NCBI GenBank assembly: GCA_964019135.1
Contig: OZ025265.1
Coordinates: forward strand, 22,419,143-22,483,142
DNA length: 64,000 nt
Direction: 5' to 3'
From: Arenicola marina
Taxonomy: Eukaryota > Annelida > Polychaeta > Arenicolidae
Position numbers and translations under genes: made by a program. Under the pieces are notes generated by a model that saw only the letters and a program-made list of their open reading frames with translations, was not told where the DNA came from and did not search any database. Within the stretch, counting starts at the first letter, position 1; each line of letters begins with the position of its first letter. This document shows, in pieces, positions 49,201 to 57,990 of the stretch.

Positions 49201-52143
49201 TATAATATTCAAAGTACATGGCTCAAAGTATTGTCGTTGCGGCTATAATACTCATATCTTGGTGCCCCATATCTATATATAGCATGTCAGATCAGATGAA
49301 CGATGAAGCGTTGTTGCATTATTATATGGAGTATATTGGGATGTTGTGTCCCGAGATATTGTTTTAGTACAACAGAGCTTGTTTCAATTCTTCTGTAATG
49401 CGATATGTCATGGTGCTGTACGAACCCAGTATAAAAACATGGGAATAAAATATATAAATTAAAAAAGAAAATGCTGTACGAACCTTGTACTTTTCGATAG
49501 CCACGAGAACTTGCTCGAAGTCAAATTTAGGGAACATGACTTGCTGGACGCCGTGGACAAACCTGGCGAATCCACCGTCGGCGAGACCCGCTATGTGGTA
49601 CATAGGGAAGCAAGCGATATTTGTTTCCCCCTCGGGAATAACGTCTGCCATGGCGATTAACTCCGCCACGATGTTCCGGTGGGAGAGGACGACACCCTTG
49701 GGGGGTCCCGTGGTGCCGCTGCTGAACAGAATCAGGGCCGGCCAAGTGGCCGTGTCCGTGGTCCTGTCCCACTCAGCGTCCCGCCACTCTCCGGGGTGCG
49801 ACTGCAGTGACGTCAGCGTGACGTCATCGTCAGCGCCGCCCGCCACGTTGTGGTCATTATCGCTGACGATGACTTGAATCTGAATTAATTGGATGGAAAG
49901 AATATAGTAAAATTAAGAATAGTAATATATATATACATATATATATATTATATACATGTATATATATAACAGGACTGTATGTTGTATTGTCATGTCCATT
50001 CTCGCAGCATGCATGATTCCTCTATCGAAGAACGATTCATTGTGTCAGAATATCACATCCGAAACTGGACAAGCGCTTAAGTCCCATTCTGTTCACTGTC
50101 GGACTTCATTGACTCACTAAATATGTAGTTATATCCCCCCAATATAAATTTGCATCACAGCTGGAGCTCTTTCACAAGTTCCACCGCGCAACTAAGATAA
50201 ATATCCTCTTTACCTGCTGGTCACCCATATTGATAGCCTCTCTGACAACCGGAAGTAGCTGTGGCTCCGTAAATACAAAGCGGGGTCGAAGGTCCCTGAG
50301 ATAATGTTTCAGCTCGTCTGCAAAAACAAGCCACGGATAAGCGTGATTTCACTGATAACAAACTAATCATTGAGAGATTAATAAGAGATGAAGCATTTCT
50401 TAGTGGTCCGAATAATACGGTTGACTTGAGCATGACCATCTGCAGGCATGGTATGCATATCTCCGATTCGTCTTCTTTGAGAAACATTAAGGACTGGTTG
50501 TTAAGAATAATCCATTAGAGTGAGTGAAGCAATTTTAATTAGATTAGTGTAAGTAACCAATGGGAGTATTGATCATCGTGTTGTTTTATTTGTTTAACGA
50601 TTGGGCCAAATCTCCGTGCCGTTGCCTAGTATTTTACTTCCGCTTTTCCTGATTGTGAGTTGTTTTTGAGCGAAAAAACTTCCGCTGTATTAACTAATAT
50701 ATAAGTAGATGAAAATAAGCCTGACAATAACGCCAGGCTTACATTAATGCAATCCACGAACGGTATTGCATGTAACCGACATTTATGTACATCTTGAACA
50801 AAGCTCACACCCTCCTGATGTTTCTGCTGTTTTGTATACCAACAGAAAAAATAAGACCTTGATCTTCATATTCCCAATGACACTTTAGAATAATGACCTT
50901 GACCCCCAATGACGCTTATCGAAGCCGAATGATCTTGACCCCCAATGACACTTATAGAAGCAGAATGACCTTGACCCCCAATGACGCTTATAGAAGCAGA
51001 ATGACCTTGACCTACATGCGGTGCTGGCCGGGTTGAGGGTGCTGACTGTCCCTCCAGCCATCAGAGCCCCGTACATCACACACAGGAAGTCCGCAGAATT
51101 CGTCTTCAGGAACGCTATGGTGTCACCCTTGCGCATCTGCAGTTTGTTCTGTAGACCGTTGGCCGTTCTGTTCGAAATATCGCAGATGTCGTTGAAGGTG
51201 TATGTGCGACCATTTCCCTTGTCAATCTGCGAACAAGAAAATGCTAGCAGCGTAAGGCTTTCACATTTATTAGCCTATATTCTGTATTGCCTGGCCCTGT
51301 TTGAACATACCCATCGTAACGGAAAGCATGTGTCATAATATTAAAAAGAATACAACAATATTAGAGAGATTTGACTCAAATATCATTTAAATATTAAGAG
51401 ATACTACAAAGAATTTGAAGGGCGTCAGTGTATGTTATGTTGAAGATTGTTATTATTATGTCATTTAATATTTGATGTCTGTCAGTTAAAACGAACAAAA
51501 AAAACATATATATCACCATATGTATGAGCTGCTTTGTAATAAGATGGTATATACCATAATAATATACATTCATTATATCCCTTAATACTTCATAGAAAAA
51601 ATTACCTGAACAATTTTGGCACTCCAATAATAATGTGTTAATTGTTACTACAGCAGATAATATAAATAAATAAGGCTTACCCATGAAAACAAATATTAAG
51701 ATATGTGAGGATGAACCAAATTTTTCATTTGATCGTTGTCATGGTATGAGAAAAACAGCCACGAAATAGAGAATCGCATATAAATACATGTTGTTTTGAA
51801 GAGAAAAGCGATTAGTAAAAGAAAATGCAATACTAAACATTTATTCCTGTCTTCATTTGAGAAGAGGGGGGCGGTAGCGTAATTCAGCAAGAGTCAGTGT
51901 TAAAGTGGGGTTCTCCAGAAGGGGAGGATCCAGTCGTATCCATGTCCTCGGTCCGCTTACGTTGTCATCCTCTCCTCATTATTGCTCCTCTGACTGCACT
52001 GCTCCAGTCACAATAAAACCACGTGTTAATCTAGTACCTACCACACACGTCTTATTGCCATGTTTTCGGCCCTCTGAGATGACGTATTGGTGAACAGGTA
52101 CATCCGGGACCTTGAGGGATGGACCTCGTAACACGCGCGCCAT
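39775..52143 (-). CDS. 4-coumarate-CoA-ligase-like peroxisomal acyl-CoA ligase (10 exons)
   Basis: Member of the adenylate-forming (ANL) superfamily, which activates a carboxylic acid with ATP to an acyl-AMP and then a CoA thioester. Ten exons were joined by eye: 52143-52042, 51226-51016, 50317-50214, 49879-49484, about 48490-48326, 45216-45110, 44818-44674, 41344-41262, 41020-40855 and 39899-39775. Phases agree at every junction except the unresolved 5' edge of exon 5. Total is about 535-545 residues, as expected for 4CL. Motifs: [11 protein letters not shown] (ATP loop, about residues 192-202), [33 protein letters not shown] (hinge and CoA region) and [11 protein letters not shown] with the catalytic lysine. 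The C-terminus is SKL, a type-1 peroxisomal signal. The N-terminus ([20 protein letters not shown]) matches 4CL proteins. The substrate cannot be read from sequence; fatty acids or phenylpropanoid-like acids are possible. A luciferase-like sister is a less likely alternative. Confidence 0.9.
40200..40238. repeat. (TA)n microsatellite in intron 9
   Basis: Uninterrupted TA dinucleotide run inside the last intron of the 4CL-like gene. Confidence 0.9.
40855..41020 (-). CDS. 4CL-like gene, exon 9
   Basis: Acceptor TCGTTAG, donor CAAG|GTAGAT. Encodes [20 protein letters not shown] and [16 protein letters not shown] of the C-terminal AMP-binding subdomain. Confidence 0.9.
41262..41344 (-). CDS. 4CL-like gene, exon 8
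   Basis: Acceptor TTGTCAG, donor CAG|GTACGC. Encodes [20 protein letters not shown], the conserved hinge leading into the C-terminal subdomain. Confidence 0.9.
41590..44180 (+). mobile_element. broken LINE (non-LTR retrotransposon) in intron 7
   Basis: Remnant reverse-transcriptase ORF, antisense to the host gene. Visible: a pre-RT stretch ([13 protein letters not shown], then [13 protein letters not shown]); [51 protein letters not shown] (RT motif A); [12 protein letters not shown] (motif C with both aspartates); and a C-terminal stretch [30 protein letters not shown]. No endonuclease domain is visible, so it is 5'-truncated. The frame is interrupted at least six or seven times, and the segment that should hold the QG-LSP motif is missing between about 42810 and 42830. 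The 3' end reads GGGCCTGAAGGCCTTTGGGC. It looks jockey/CR1-like, but the clade is uncertain. Confidence 0.85.
44674..44818 (-). CDS. 4CL-like gene, exon 7
   Basis: Acceptor GGACAG, donor GTAGGT. Encodes [18 protein letters not shown] and GWVHTG; the aspartate that contacts the ribose follows in exon 8 (TGD). Confidence 0.9.
44958..44996 (-). mobile_element. SINE tail fragment in intron 6
   Basis: Short antisense match to the SINE tail (TATACTCAGGACGCCTTAAC), in the intron between exons 7 and 6. Confidence 0.4.
45110..45216 (-). CDS. 4CL-like gene, exon 6
   Basis: Acceptor ATTGTAG; encodes [15 protein letters not shown] and [13 protein letters not shown], covering the conserved GMTE motif; donor AAG|GTCAGA, phase 0. 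A (AAT)n microsatellite lies immediately upstream of the acceptor. Confidence 0.9.
45221..45350. repeat. (AAT)n microsatellite beside exon 6
   Basis: AAT/ATT trinucleotide run that begins a few bases upstream (gene sense) of the exon 6 acceptor. Confidence 0.9.
45500..45885. repeat. 43-bp minisatellite in intron 5 of the 4CL-like gene (about 8 units)
   Basis: Unit core GTCTATCCTGTCGACTGGCT then GGTTCCTGGCCCCAAGTTAG. Confidence 0.85.
46278..46475. repeat. about 82-bp tandem duplication in intron 5
   Basis: Two copies sharing GTCAGTCACTGATC, TTCATAGTGAT and GGTTAGTATTTTCATATAAA. Further short duplications in the same intron lie at about 46805-46928 (59 bp, two copies) and 47885-48005 (about 63 bp, two copies). 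Confidence 0.75.
48243..48322 (+). mobile_element. SINE body fragment beside exon 5
   Basis: Contains CCCGGAGACATGGCTCCACT and CCCATTGTCGCAATATGACA from the SINE body, lying in intron 5 a few bases from the exon 5 donor. Confidence 0.55.
48326..48488 (-). CDS. 4CL-like gene, exon 5 (5' edge unresolved)
   Basis: Encodes [20 protein letters not shown] and continues to IGQ plus one base; donor CAAG|GTTGGT. Its 3' end fits exon 6 to give GQAYGMTET. The exon begins at or somewhat before the in-frame ATG at 48488, but no AG acceptor in the right phase lies close upstream. The sequence there is the last, degenerate unit of the intron-4 minisatellite. Confidence 0.8.
48490..49255. repeat. about 44-bp minisatellite filling intron 4 (about 17 units)
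   Basis: Unit core GGCTGTAATAGGCCAAAGTA then CAGGACAGACATTATTGTCA. On the gene strand each unit reads TTTGGCCTATTACAG, resembling a 3' splice site. The array touches exon 5. Confidence 0.9.
49484..49879 (-). CDS. 4CL-like gene, exon 4 (ATP-binding loop)
   Basis: 132 codons containing [20 protein letters not shown], the adenylate-forming signature, and MYHIAGL. Acceptor TTCAG, donor AAG|GTTCGT; a second possible donor (GTACAAG) lies five bases further inside the exon. Confidence 0.95.
50214..50317 (-). CDS. 4CL-like gene, exon 3
   Basis: Acceptor TTTTTGCAG, donor CAG|GTAAAG. Its first two bases complete a Tyr codon with exon 2, giving [20 protein letters not shown], the expected family continuation. 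Confidence 0.9.
50885..51012. repeat. about 35-bp tandem repeat in intron 2 carrying TCAAGGTCA
   Basis: About four units abut the exon 2 donor. On the gene strand each carries TCAAGGTCA (50894-50902, 50966-50974, 51002-51010; one unit near 50930 has TCAAGATCA) followed by TTCTGCTTCTATAAG or a variant. Confidence 0.75.
51016..51226 (-). CDS. 4CL-like gene, exon 2
   Basis: Acceptor TTCGCAG; begins [11 protein letters not shown] and ends TLNPASTA plus one base, donor GTAGGT. Carries the conserved [12 protein letters not shown] and [14 protein letters not shown] segments of the N-terminal adenylation subdomain. Confidence 0.9.
52042..52143 (-). CDS. 4CL-like gene, exon 1
   Basis: 34 codons starting with [11 protein letters not shown]. 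Donor is GTG|GTAGGT, phase 0. The start ATG aligns with the usual N-terminus of 4CL-like proteins and has AAA immediately before it. Confidence 0.85.
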
Positions 52144-52161
52144 TTTCTGCCAATAGTCAAA

Positions 52162-52176
52162 TCAAGGTCAAGGTCA
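52162..52176. promoter_or_regulatory. overlapping TCAAGGTCA nuclear-receptor sites beside the 4CL start
   Basis: TCAAGGTCAAGGTCA on the plus strand holds two overlapping TCAAGGTCA extended half-sites and an AGGTCA direct repeat with zero spacing. It lies 19-33 bp from the start codon of the 4CL-like gene. TCAAGGTCA is the known monomer site of ERR/SF-1-type receptors. Function is inferred. Confidence 0.4.
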
Positions 52177-52264
52177 TGTTAATTGAATTTGGACACACGG
52201 TCACATTTGTTTGCAAGTGGACCAAGAAATTTATCTTGGGACGAGCAAATGGGGTTGGACAAAA

Positions 52265-52312
52265 CATGACCCAGGACTGCAGTTCACTCTGCTTACCAAC
52301 TGAGCTAGTGCT
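52265..52312 (-). mobile_element. tRNA-like fragment upstream of the 4CL-like gene
   Basis: The minus strand reads TAGCTCAGTTGGTAAGCAG, a good tRNA D-arm/A box (52307-52294 is the core), but no B box or cloverleaf follows. Probably a SINE relic about 120 bp upstream of the start codon. Confidence 0.35.
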
Positions 52313-52436
52313 GCTTTATAGGTAAATTGACTACACAAACAGTGTTTCCTTTAATCGTGAAAATAGAAATGATATATTTATGTCCTTAAAGTTGCACATT
52401 GAGCTCTTTCCCGCCAAAACTAACGAGGTCAAAATG

Positions 52437-52722
52437 AGGTCTTTGAATCGTCCAAAATTTCTTTTGTCTATATTCCACGCATGCCAGACCGCCAAATGGA
52501 GTCTCTTAGCCTTGCTCGTGGGATCAATGTACCAGAGGTTTTCAACTTAGTTGTAAACGTCATCAGTTTGTGTGCAAATAAGAATCAGTCTTTGAATCGT
52601 CCAAAATTTCTTTTGTCTATATTCCACGCTTGCCAGACCGCCAAATGGAGTCTCCTAGCTTTACCCGTGAGATCAATTTACCAGAGGTTTTCAGCTTAGT
52701 TGTAAACGTCATCAGTTTGTGT
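52437..52722. repeat. about 153-bp tandem duplication
   Basis: Two near-identical copies beginning TCTTTGAATCGTCCAAAATT and containing GCCAGACCGCCAAATGGAGT, 300-580 bp upstream of the 4CL-like gene. Confidence 0.85.
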
Positions 52723-53504
52723 GCTTCGCCATGCTTTGTTATGTTTAATAGGTTTCTGAATTCATAGAACAGTCGAGTTTTGTGCAAATTTTGATATATA
52801 TATCGCCTGGGCTTAGATTTGGCGGGAAACGCTCGACAAGCAGCTATAAATATAATAAGATCCTTACATACAAATATGTATGGTGCAATACATAAAAAGG
52901 CATGTTGGCTTTCTTGTGTAATACGTAATCAATTGTTCGGTATTGCTGCCGTATTTGAAAATGAAGGGCTGCGACAACATGTCTATCGCCCTGCAAACCT
53001 TCTGTTTTTTTACTATTATAACTAGTTGAGCCTTTTCCGTGAATTGTGTTTGAGAATGGGGGAGTATGGGAATTTCCTTTTCGGTGTCGAGTTCCGTAGA
53101 ACCCGCCTGGAACAGTAGTGCCATGTGGTGAAGGCATCAGCCATGCGTAACAACGACAAAAGTCTGCCCGCCACGCGTGCATGATTTTGAATGGCTGGTA
53201 TACGGAATTAGGCAATGATTTGAAAATAAGCAAACCTCCCCCATTGTCCTTCATCACTTGAAGATAACTTCTGAACCACTTTGAGATTATTCCATACTGG
53301 ACTTGTGTATCCTATGTGATGCTATAACCTGATAACAGTGTCAGCCTTTCAGACCCGGGATGTCTGATTGTCAGTGTTTGCATCGTGTGTTTTTATAGTT
53401 TCTGTAAGAGTTACATAAGTGGCACGCGCAGCGAGGTGGGGTCGCTTGCTGATAACCCATCCGTTTGGAAGTCGGTTGGCGCGCAGTCTGAATTTGTGAA
53501 CTGT

Positions 53505-54170
53505 TTAGACACTTCCAGACACTTTGTCATGAATGTCAGTGTCTATTTTAGATGCCGTTTTTAACCACACATTTTTGTCACTGTCTAATGTAGATGCCTT
53601 TTTAACCCACAAATTCTGTCATTGTTCATTTTAGATGCCTTTTTTAACCAAAAAATTCTTTCTCAATGACCACAAAATCGGGCCCTTTTCTCTCGCTCTC
53701 CAGTTGCTCTCTATCGCCGGGGCGGCACACACCCACCACTGTACTAATGTAGTGCCCATCCGGGCCTATATCATGCAAAACCAGCCCAACTGCACTGTCA
53801 GCGCTACCCATCGAATGAATGAGGACAAACATCTGTAAGTGCATTTTTACCCCTCAATCCGTAGTGCTGGTGACCTGTACGATACAAAACCAGCACACCT
53901 TATAGCGCCACCTATCGAATGAATGAACACAAAGATCTTCAATCTTAGTTTTATCCCCCAAGTCGTGCTACTCGTGACCTATATCATGCAAAACGAGTGC
54001 AACTGTCAGCACTATCTGATGAATGAACGCCTAAATCTCTAAGTGCACTTTGAGCGGGAGTTTGACCCCGCAAGCCGTAGTGCTGGTGACCTATATCATA
54101 CAAAACAAGTAGGCCTAGGCCTACAACTGTCAACGCCATGTATCGAATGAACGAACGATAACATGTCTAA
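53505..54170. repeat. two tandem repeats (about 47 bp, then about 107 bp)
   Basis: About three units with TTTTAGATGCC...TTTAACC (53505-53645), followed by about four diverged units containing GTGACCTATATCATGCAAAA and TCGAATGAATGA. Confidence 0.7.
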
Positions 54171-54194
54171 AGAGCGCAGTTTTACCAAAGATTA

Positions 54195-54379
54195 CAGGGG
54201 CGGATCCAGGGGGGGAGGGCAACCCGACCCCGTCCCCCCCCCCCTTTTAGGGCTGAAACTTATAAAATTTATACCACTTACCATATGAAAGCCAAAACCG
54301 CCCCCCCCCCCTATCCAGTATATCTGGATCCGACCCTGGAAACGGCCCTCCCTATCCAGATTTTTTGGATCCGCCCCTG
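54195..54379. mobile_element. MITE with CAGGGGCGGATCC termini, copy 1
   Basis: 185 bp, ends CAGGGGCGGATCCAG and TGGATCCGCCCCTG. Internal C runs, CCTTTTAGGGC and AAGCCAAAACCGCCC are shared with copy 2. No clear target duplication seen. Confidence 0.7.
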
Positions 54380-55892
54380 GACTATGCAAGGTAGGCCTAC
54401 TGTAAGCAAGGTACTTGTATTAGTACGAGCGGCGGTACCCGCTGTACTTACTCTGAGCGCAGTTATGCGCAGCCCGCCACCTCGCTTGAGGTATTTATAA
54501 TACATAACACAGCCTGCGACATACATGGCCCAAACAAATTCACGGCACACTTACCCTGGGAGTTTGTTTGTCAACCGGTCGTAAAGTTGTTATCGTCGCA
54601 TGAAATTTTCGGCTTCTGAGCTTTTTTCGATGATATCCAGGTCTGTGGGTGACAAGCGTGTCTAGGTGGGCAGCTGACCTTTACTGTTAACTGAGGCGCC
54701 GATCGACACTGTCTTATCACTGACGTCCGATGAAGTAGGTCGTAGGTTGTATTACATGTTGGAGAGCTGCCGGGGGTGTCGAGGGGGGGGGGGGGGGAGT
54801 GGAGGTAGGGGAGTTACTCGCCATATTATATAAGCCTATAGGCCTGTAGTATTTTTGTTCTTTTGGAAAGGAGGGGTGGGGGGGGGGGGGTAACTGGCAG
54901 GTACTAGCCATATTATATATATATAGATGCATTTTTTTTTCTTTTACAATGTGTGGGGCGGGGGGGGGGGGAGGGGGGGTTACTATAGTCGCCACGGAAA
55001 CTCTCCGGACAATGACATTTTCTAATTATTTGTTTACTGTACGAGTTGAGGACGAAATCTATGCATTTTCCTTACCTAAGGACTGAGGCAAGTCTGAACA
55101 ATCGATCTGTAGTTCGATTCCTATCCTCTCAATACATGACCTGCCATGCTATTTAAAAGAGCAGACGATGTTGTTTTTTATCGTTCTCTCGTCAGTCGTG
55201 CAACGGTAAAGGTCATCCAACTGCCACCTGATTGGTTCAAAATCTAGGTCAGGTTGGCAAAGTCCAACGCGTCATTTGACGAGGGTACCGAGGTTGAATG
55301 CAATGGTCAGGGGGGTAGTGGTTGATCTGCTCTACCCACATTTGCAGAAGGCGTTTGCTTTGACTCCAAGTTTAGCCTCAATTGATAATATATTGATTTC
55401 AAGTTCACTCTGGGTCACTTTAGGTATGCGTCGATGCTTAAAAACAGAGTTAATTATAAAACGCTACAAAGGAATTCAAACCCATGACCCCTTACATATA
55501 ATGACCCAAAAGAACGGAAATAACACCGGGATGGTCGCATAGGCATGTGCCGTGACTGAGAGTAACCCCCCTCCCCGGCCCGCGGCGCAAGGGCACAACA
55601 TCAAGTTTGTCATATTACAGGCTCACGGTGTGTCCCAACGCTATGGAAGGCCGTTTGGAGATTAAATTCCCGAAAGAGAAACCTGTGCCAGCTAATATTG
55701 ATGAAACGTGACGATTTGGTGTAGTTTTGTTGTATATCCTGGCGGCGTGGTCCTCATTAGAATAGGTATGAGCTAACGTTTACATGCGTTTGATGAAATC
55801 AAGAATTAAATGTCTAAATGGCGCGTCATATGATTGCAAATGTGGTTGTTGTCAGTCAGGCGTAGTGACACCAGAAGTAGGTCAGAGCCATG

Positions 55893-56160
55893 GTTGGATG
55901 GCTGTATATTCAGGACGCTTTAACCACTTTTTGTCATATCGCGTCAATGGGAGAAGGAAAGGAGAGTGGAGCCATGTCTCCGGGGATAACCCCATACTCT
56001 TTGCGAAGAAAGACATTGGATCTTTATCCTGCCCGTTTGGAGGTAGACCTTCCCACATACACGGCCACATCGGGGCTCGAACCACCGATCCACGTGCCGT
56101 TAGGCTCTCAGGTGACCAGAACACTCAATGCGAGCGCTCTAACCCGCTGAGCTACCGGGC
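55893..56160 (-). mobile_element. tRNA-derived SINE, most complete copy
   Basis: On the minus strand it begins GGCCCGGTAGCTCAGCGGG. Pol III A box TAGCTCAGCGG is at 56154-56144 and B box GGTTCGAGCCC at 56083-56073. The body then reads through to a 3' tail ending GCGTCCTGAATATACAGCC. A and B boxes are about 60 bp apart, more than in most tRNAs, due to a long variable-arm-like segment. Several fragments of this family occur in the window. Confidence 0.8.
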
Positions 56161-56725
56161 CTGCCCCAGCTGGCCCCTGTAATTATTAGTTACATGAATA
56201 TGGAGTCATTGAACAAGCCTATTAATACACAAAAACTGTTGCTCCAAGCTGATCATGATATGCACCATTACCCAAAGCCATGACTACAATATCTTATAAT
56301 ATTGATGCTAAAATGTGCTTATGACAATATTGCACCATTGGTGGAAACCATTATTATGTAAAACAACTATATGTTGATGATTTATGGACACTACTGGCAT
56401 AGATATTCAATAAGTTAGTAGAATACTGCTTTAACTTCGCACTGTGGCTGCTGTTGCAAGAAAACTTCAACTTATACGAGAGATATATTGATTTCTCAGT
56501 TCTGTAGGGTAATACCAAAGGAAGGATTGGTCAACCAATAAAATTGAGTAATCGTTAAATTGTGCACAAAAAAGATAAGGAAATAAAAGTTCCATAAATA
56601 GTCCCGAAAAATTATTTCACAATATATTCATATTTAAAATAATTCTTTAAATATGCTTGAAAATATTTACTCCTGTAAATATTGTGTTTAAACAAAGAAC
56701 TGCGATGGTCTTAGTGGCTTCACTG

Positions 56726-56766
56726 ATATACGACCACGGTACGCCTACCCCGTAGTGGTCGTATAT
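56726..56766. repeat. 12-bp perfect hairpin
   Basis: ATATACGACCAC (56726-56737) and GTGGTCGTATAT (56755-56766) with a 17-nt loop. The next about 120 bp repeat the CGACCAC/CGACCG motif and end TGCAACCGGCCCC, suggesting a decayed MITE. Confidence 0.5.
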
Positions 56767-57367
56767 TTAGACCCCTTTCTGCGACCGCGTACGATTTGCG
56801 ACCACGTCGTGCAACCGACGTATGGAGGGCGTATCGTATACGACCACGACACGACCGACGTAAATTTTACGACCGCTTGGTGCAACCGGCCCCAGGCCAT
56901 GAGTGGAGGACGTAAAAAATAAGCCACGCCGCACTGTAGGCTAAATTTAGACCAAGCACCCACAGTGGGACGGGGGGGAGGGGGGGGGCGTGACCGATTG
57001 CCCGGAGTGATACCCTAATTTGAAGCGTGAAGCACCCCCCCCCCCCCTGCCACCACTCATTCTCATTTTAGGAGCGTGGGAAGGGGAGAAGGGGGCCGGT
57101 CCTTTTATAACCCCCCCCCCCCACCCTACATCATCATTTTGTGAAGACCCCCCCCCCCTCTTCCTTATCCGTTCGTCTCTTTTTTTTGCTATGATTTCGT
57201 AGGTCGATATTATCATTGATGATACGTATCAGGCGCCAGACTTGCCACTCTTAAGCCTGCTGTTTACCAGTCTTTGGTCCGCCTTTTGCCACTCTTTGGT
57301 GCGCGTATTCAGCTACAGAAAAAAAACGTGATTGGTATTTTCATATGATTACGTTAACCTTAACATA

Positions 57368-57554
57368 CAGGGGCGGATCCAGAAAATCTGGATAGGGAGG
57401 GCCGGTTTCAGGGTCCGAACCAAATATGCTGGATAGGGGGGGTGGGGGGATGGGCGGTTTTGGCTTTCCTATGTTAAATGATATAAATGATATAAATTTC
57501 CGCCCTAAAAGGGGGGTGGGGGGGGTCGCTCCCCACCCGCAGGATCTGCCCCTG
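57368..57554. mobile_element. MITE with CAGGGGCGGATCC termini, copy 2 (opposite orientation)
   Basis: 187 bp, the reverse-complement arrangement of the element at 54195-54379, with the same ends (one changed to GGATCTGCCCCTG). Confidence 0.7.
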
Positions 57555-57744
57555 ACGTACCCATGATAATAACATTATATTTCTCACATTATATTATAAT
57601 ATTCGCGAAGCGTCCGCGCTTCACGAGGTAGGCATTTATTAGCTTTCAGAGAATAGACCGTTCCAGGGGAAATTCTGGCAAGCGCGTGTTTCGGGTGAAC
57701 TCGAGCTCGCTCTTAACCTGAAAATCAGACGTTAATGCCATGAG

Positions 57745-57990
57745 ACAGTCTGAACGATCGACATTAACATTTTTGAAAGGGTACAAGGTGTTTTGGCTGT
57801 ATTTCGTTATTTATATGTTTTATTCTTGAGAATTATAATGATGCCACAAACTACAGCTAACAGTTTTTGAAGAATCTTGAAATTTTTCCCCCGGCCGACA
57901 TCAGCGGTAAAAGCGGGCTTGCTTAGCGCCACCTTGCGGGGAGCTTGCAAAGCTAATTCATCATCGGTATTACACTGGAGAGGTAAGTGT
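57745..57990. repeat. dispersed repeat, copy 2 (empty site)
   Basis: Same orientation as the copy at 35735-36440 and diverged from it by perhaps a quarter of positions. It has one GCGCCACC where the other copy carries an insertion. Confidence 0.6.
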
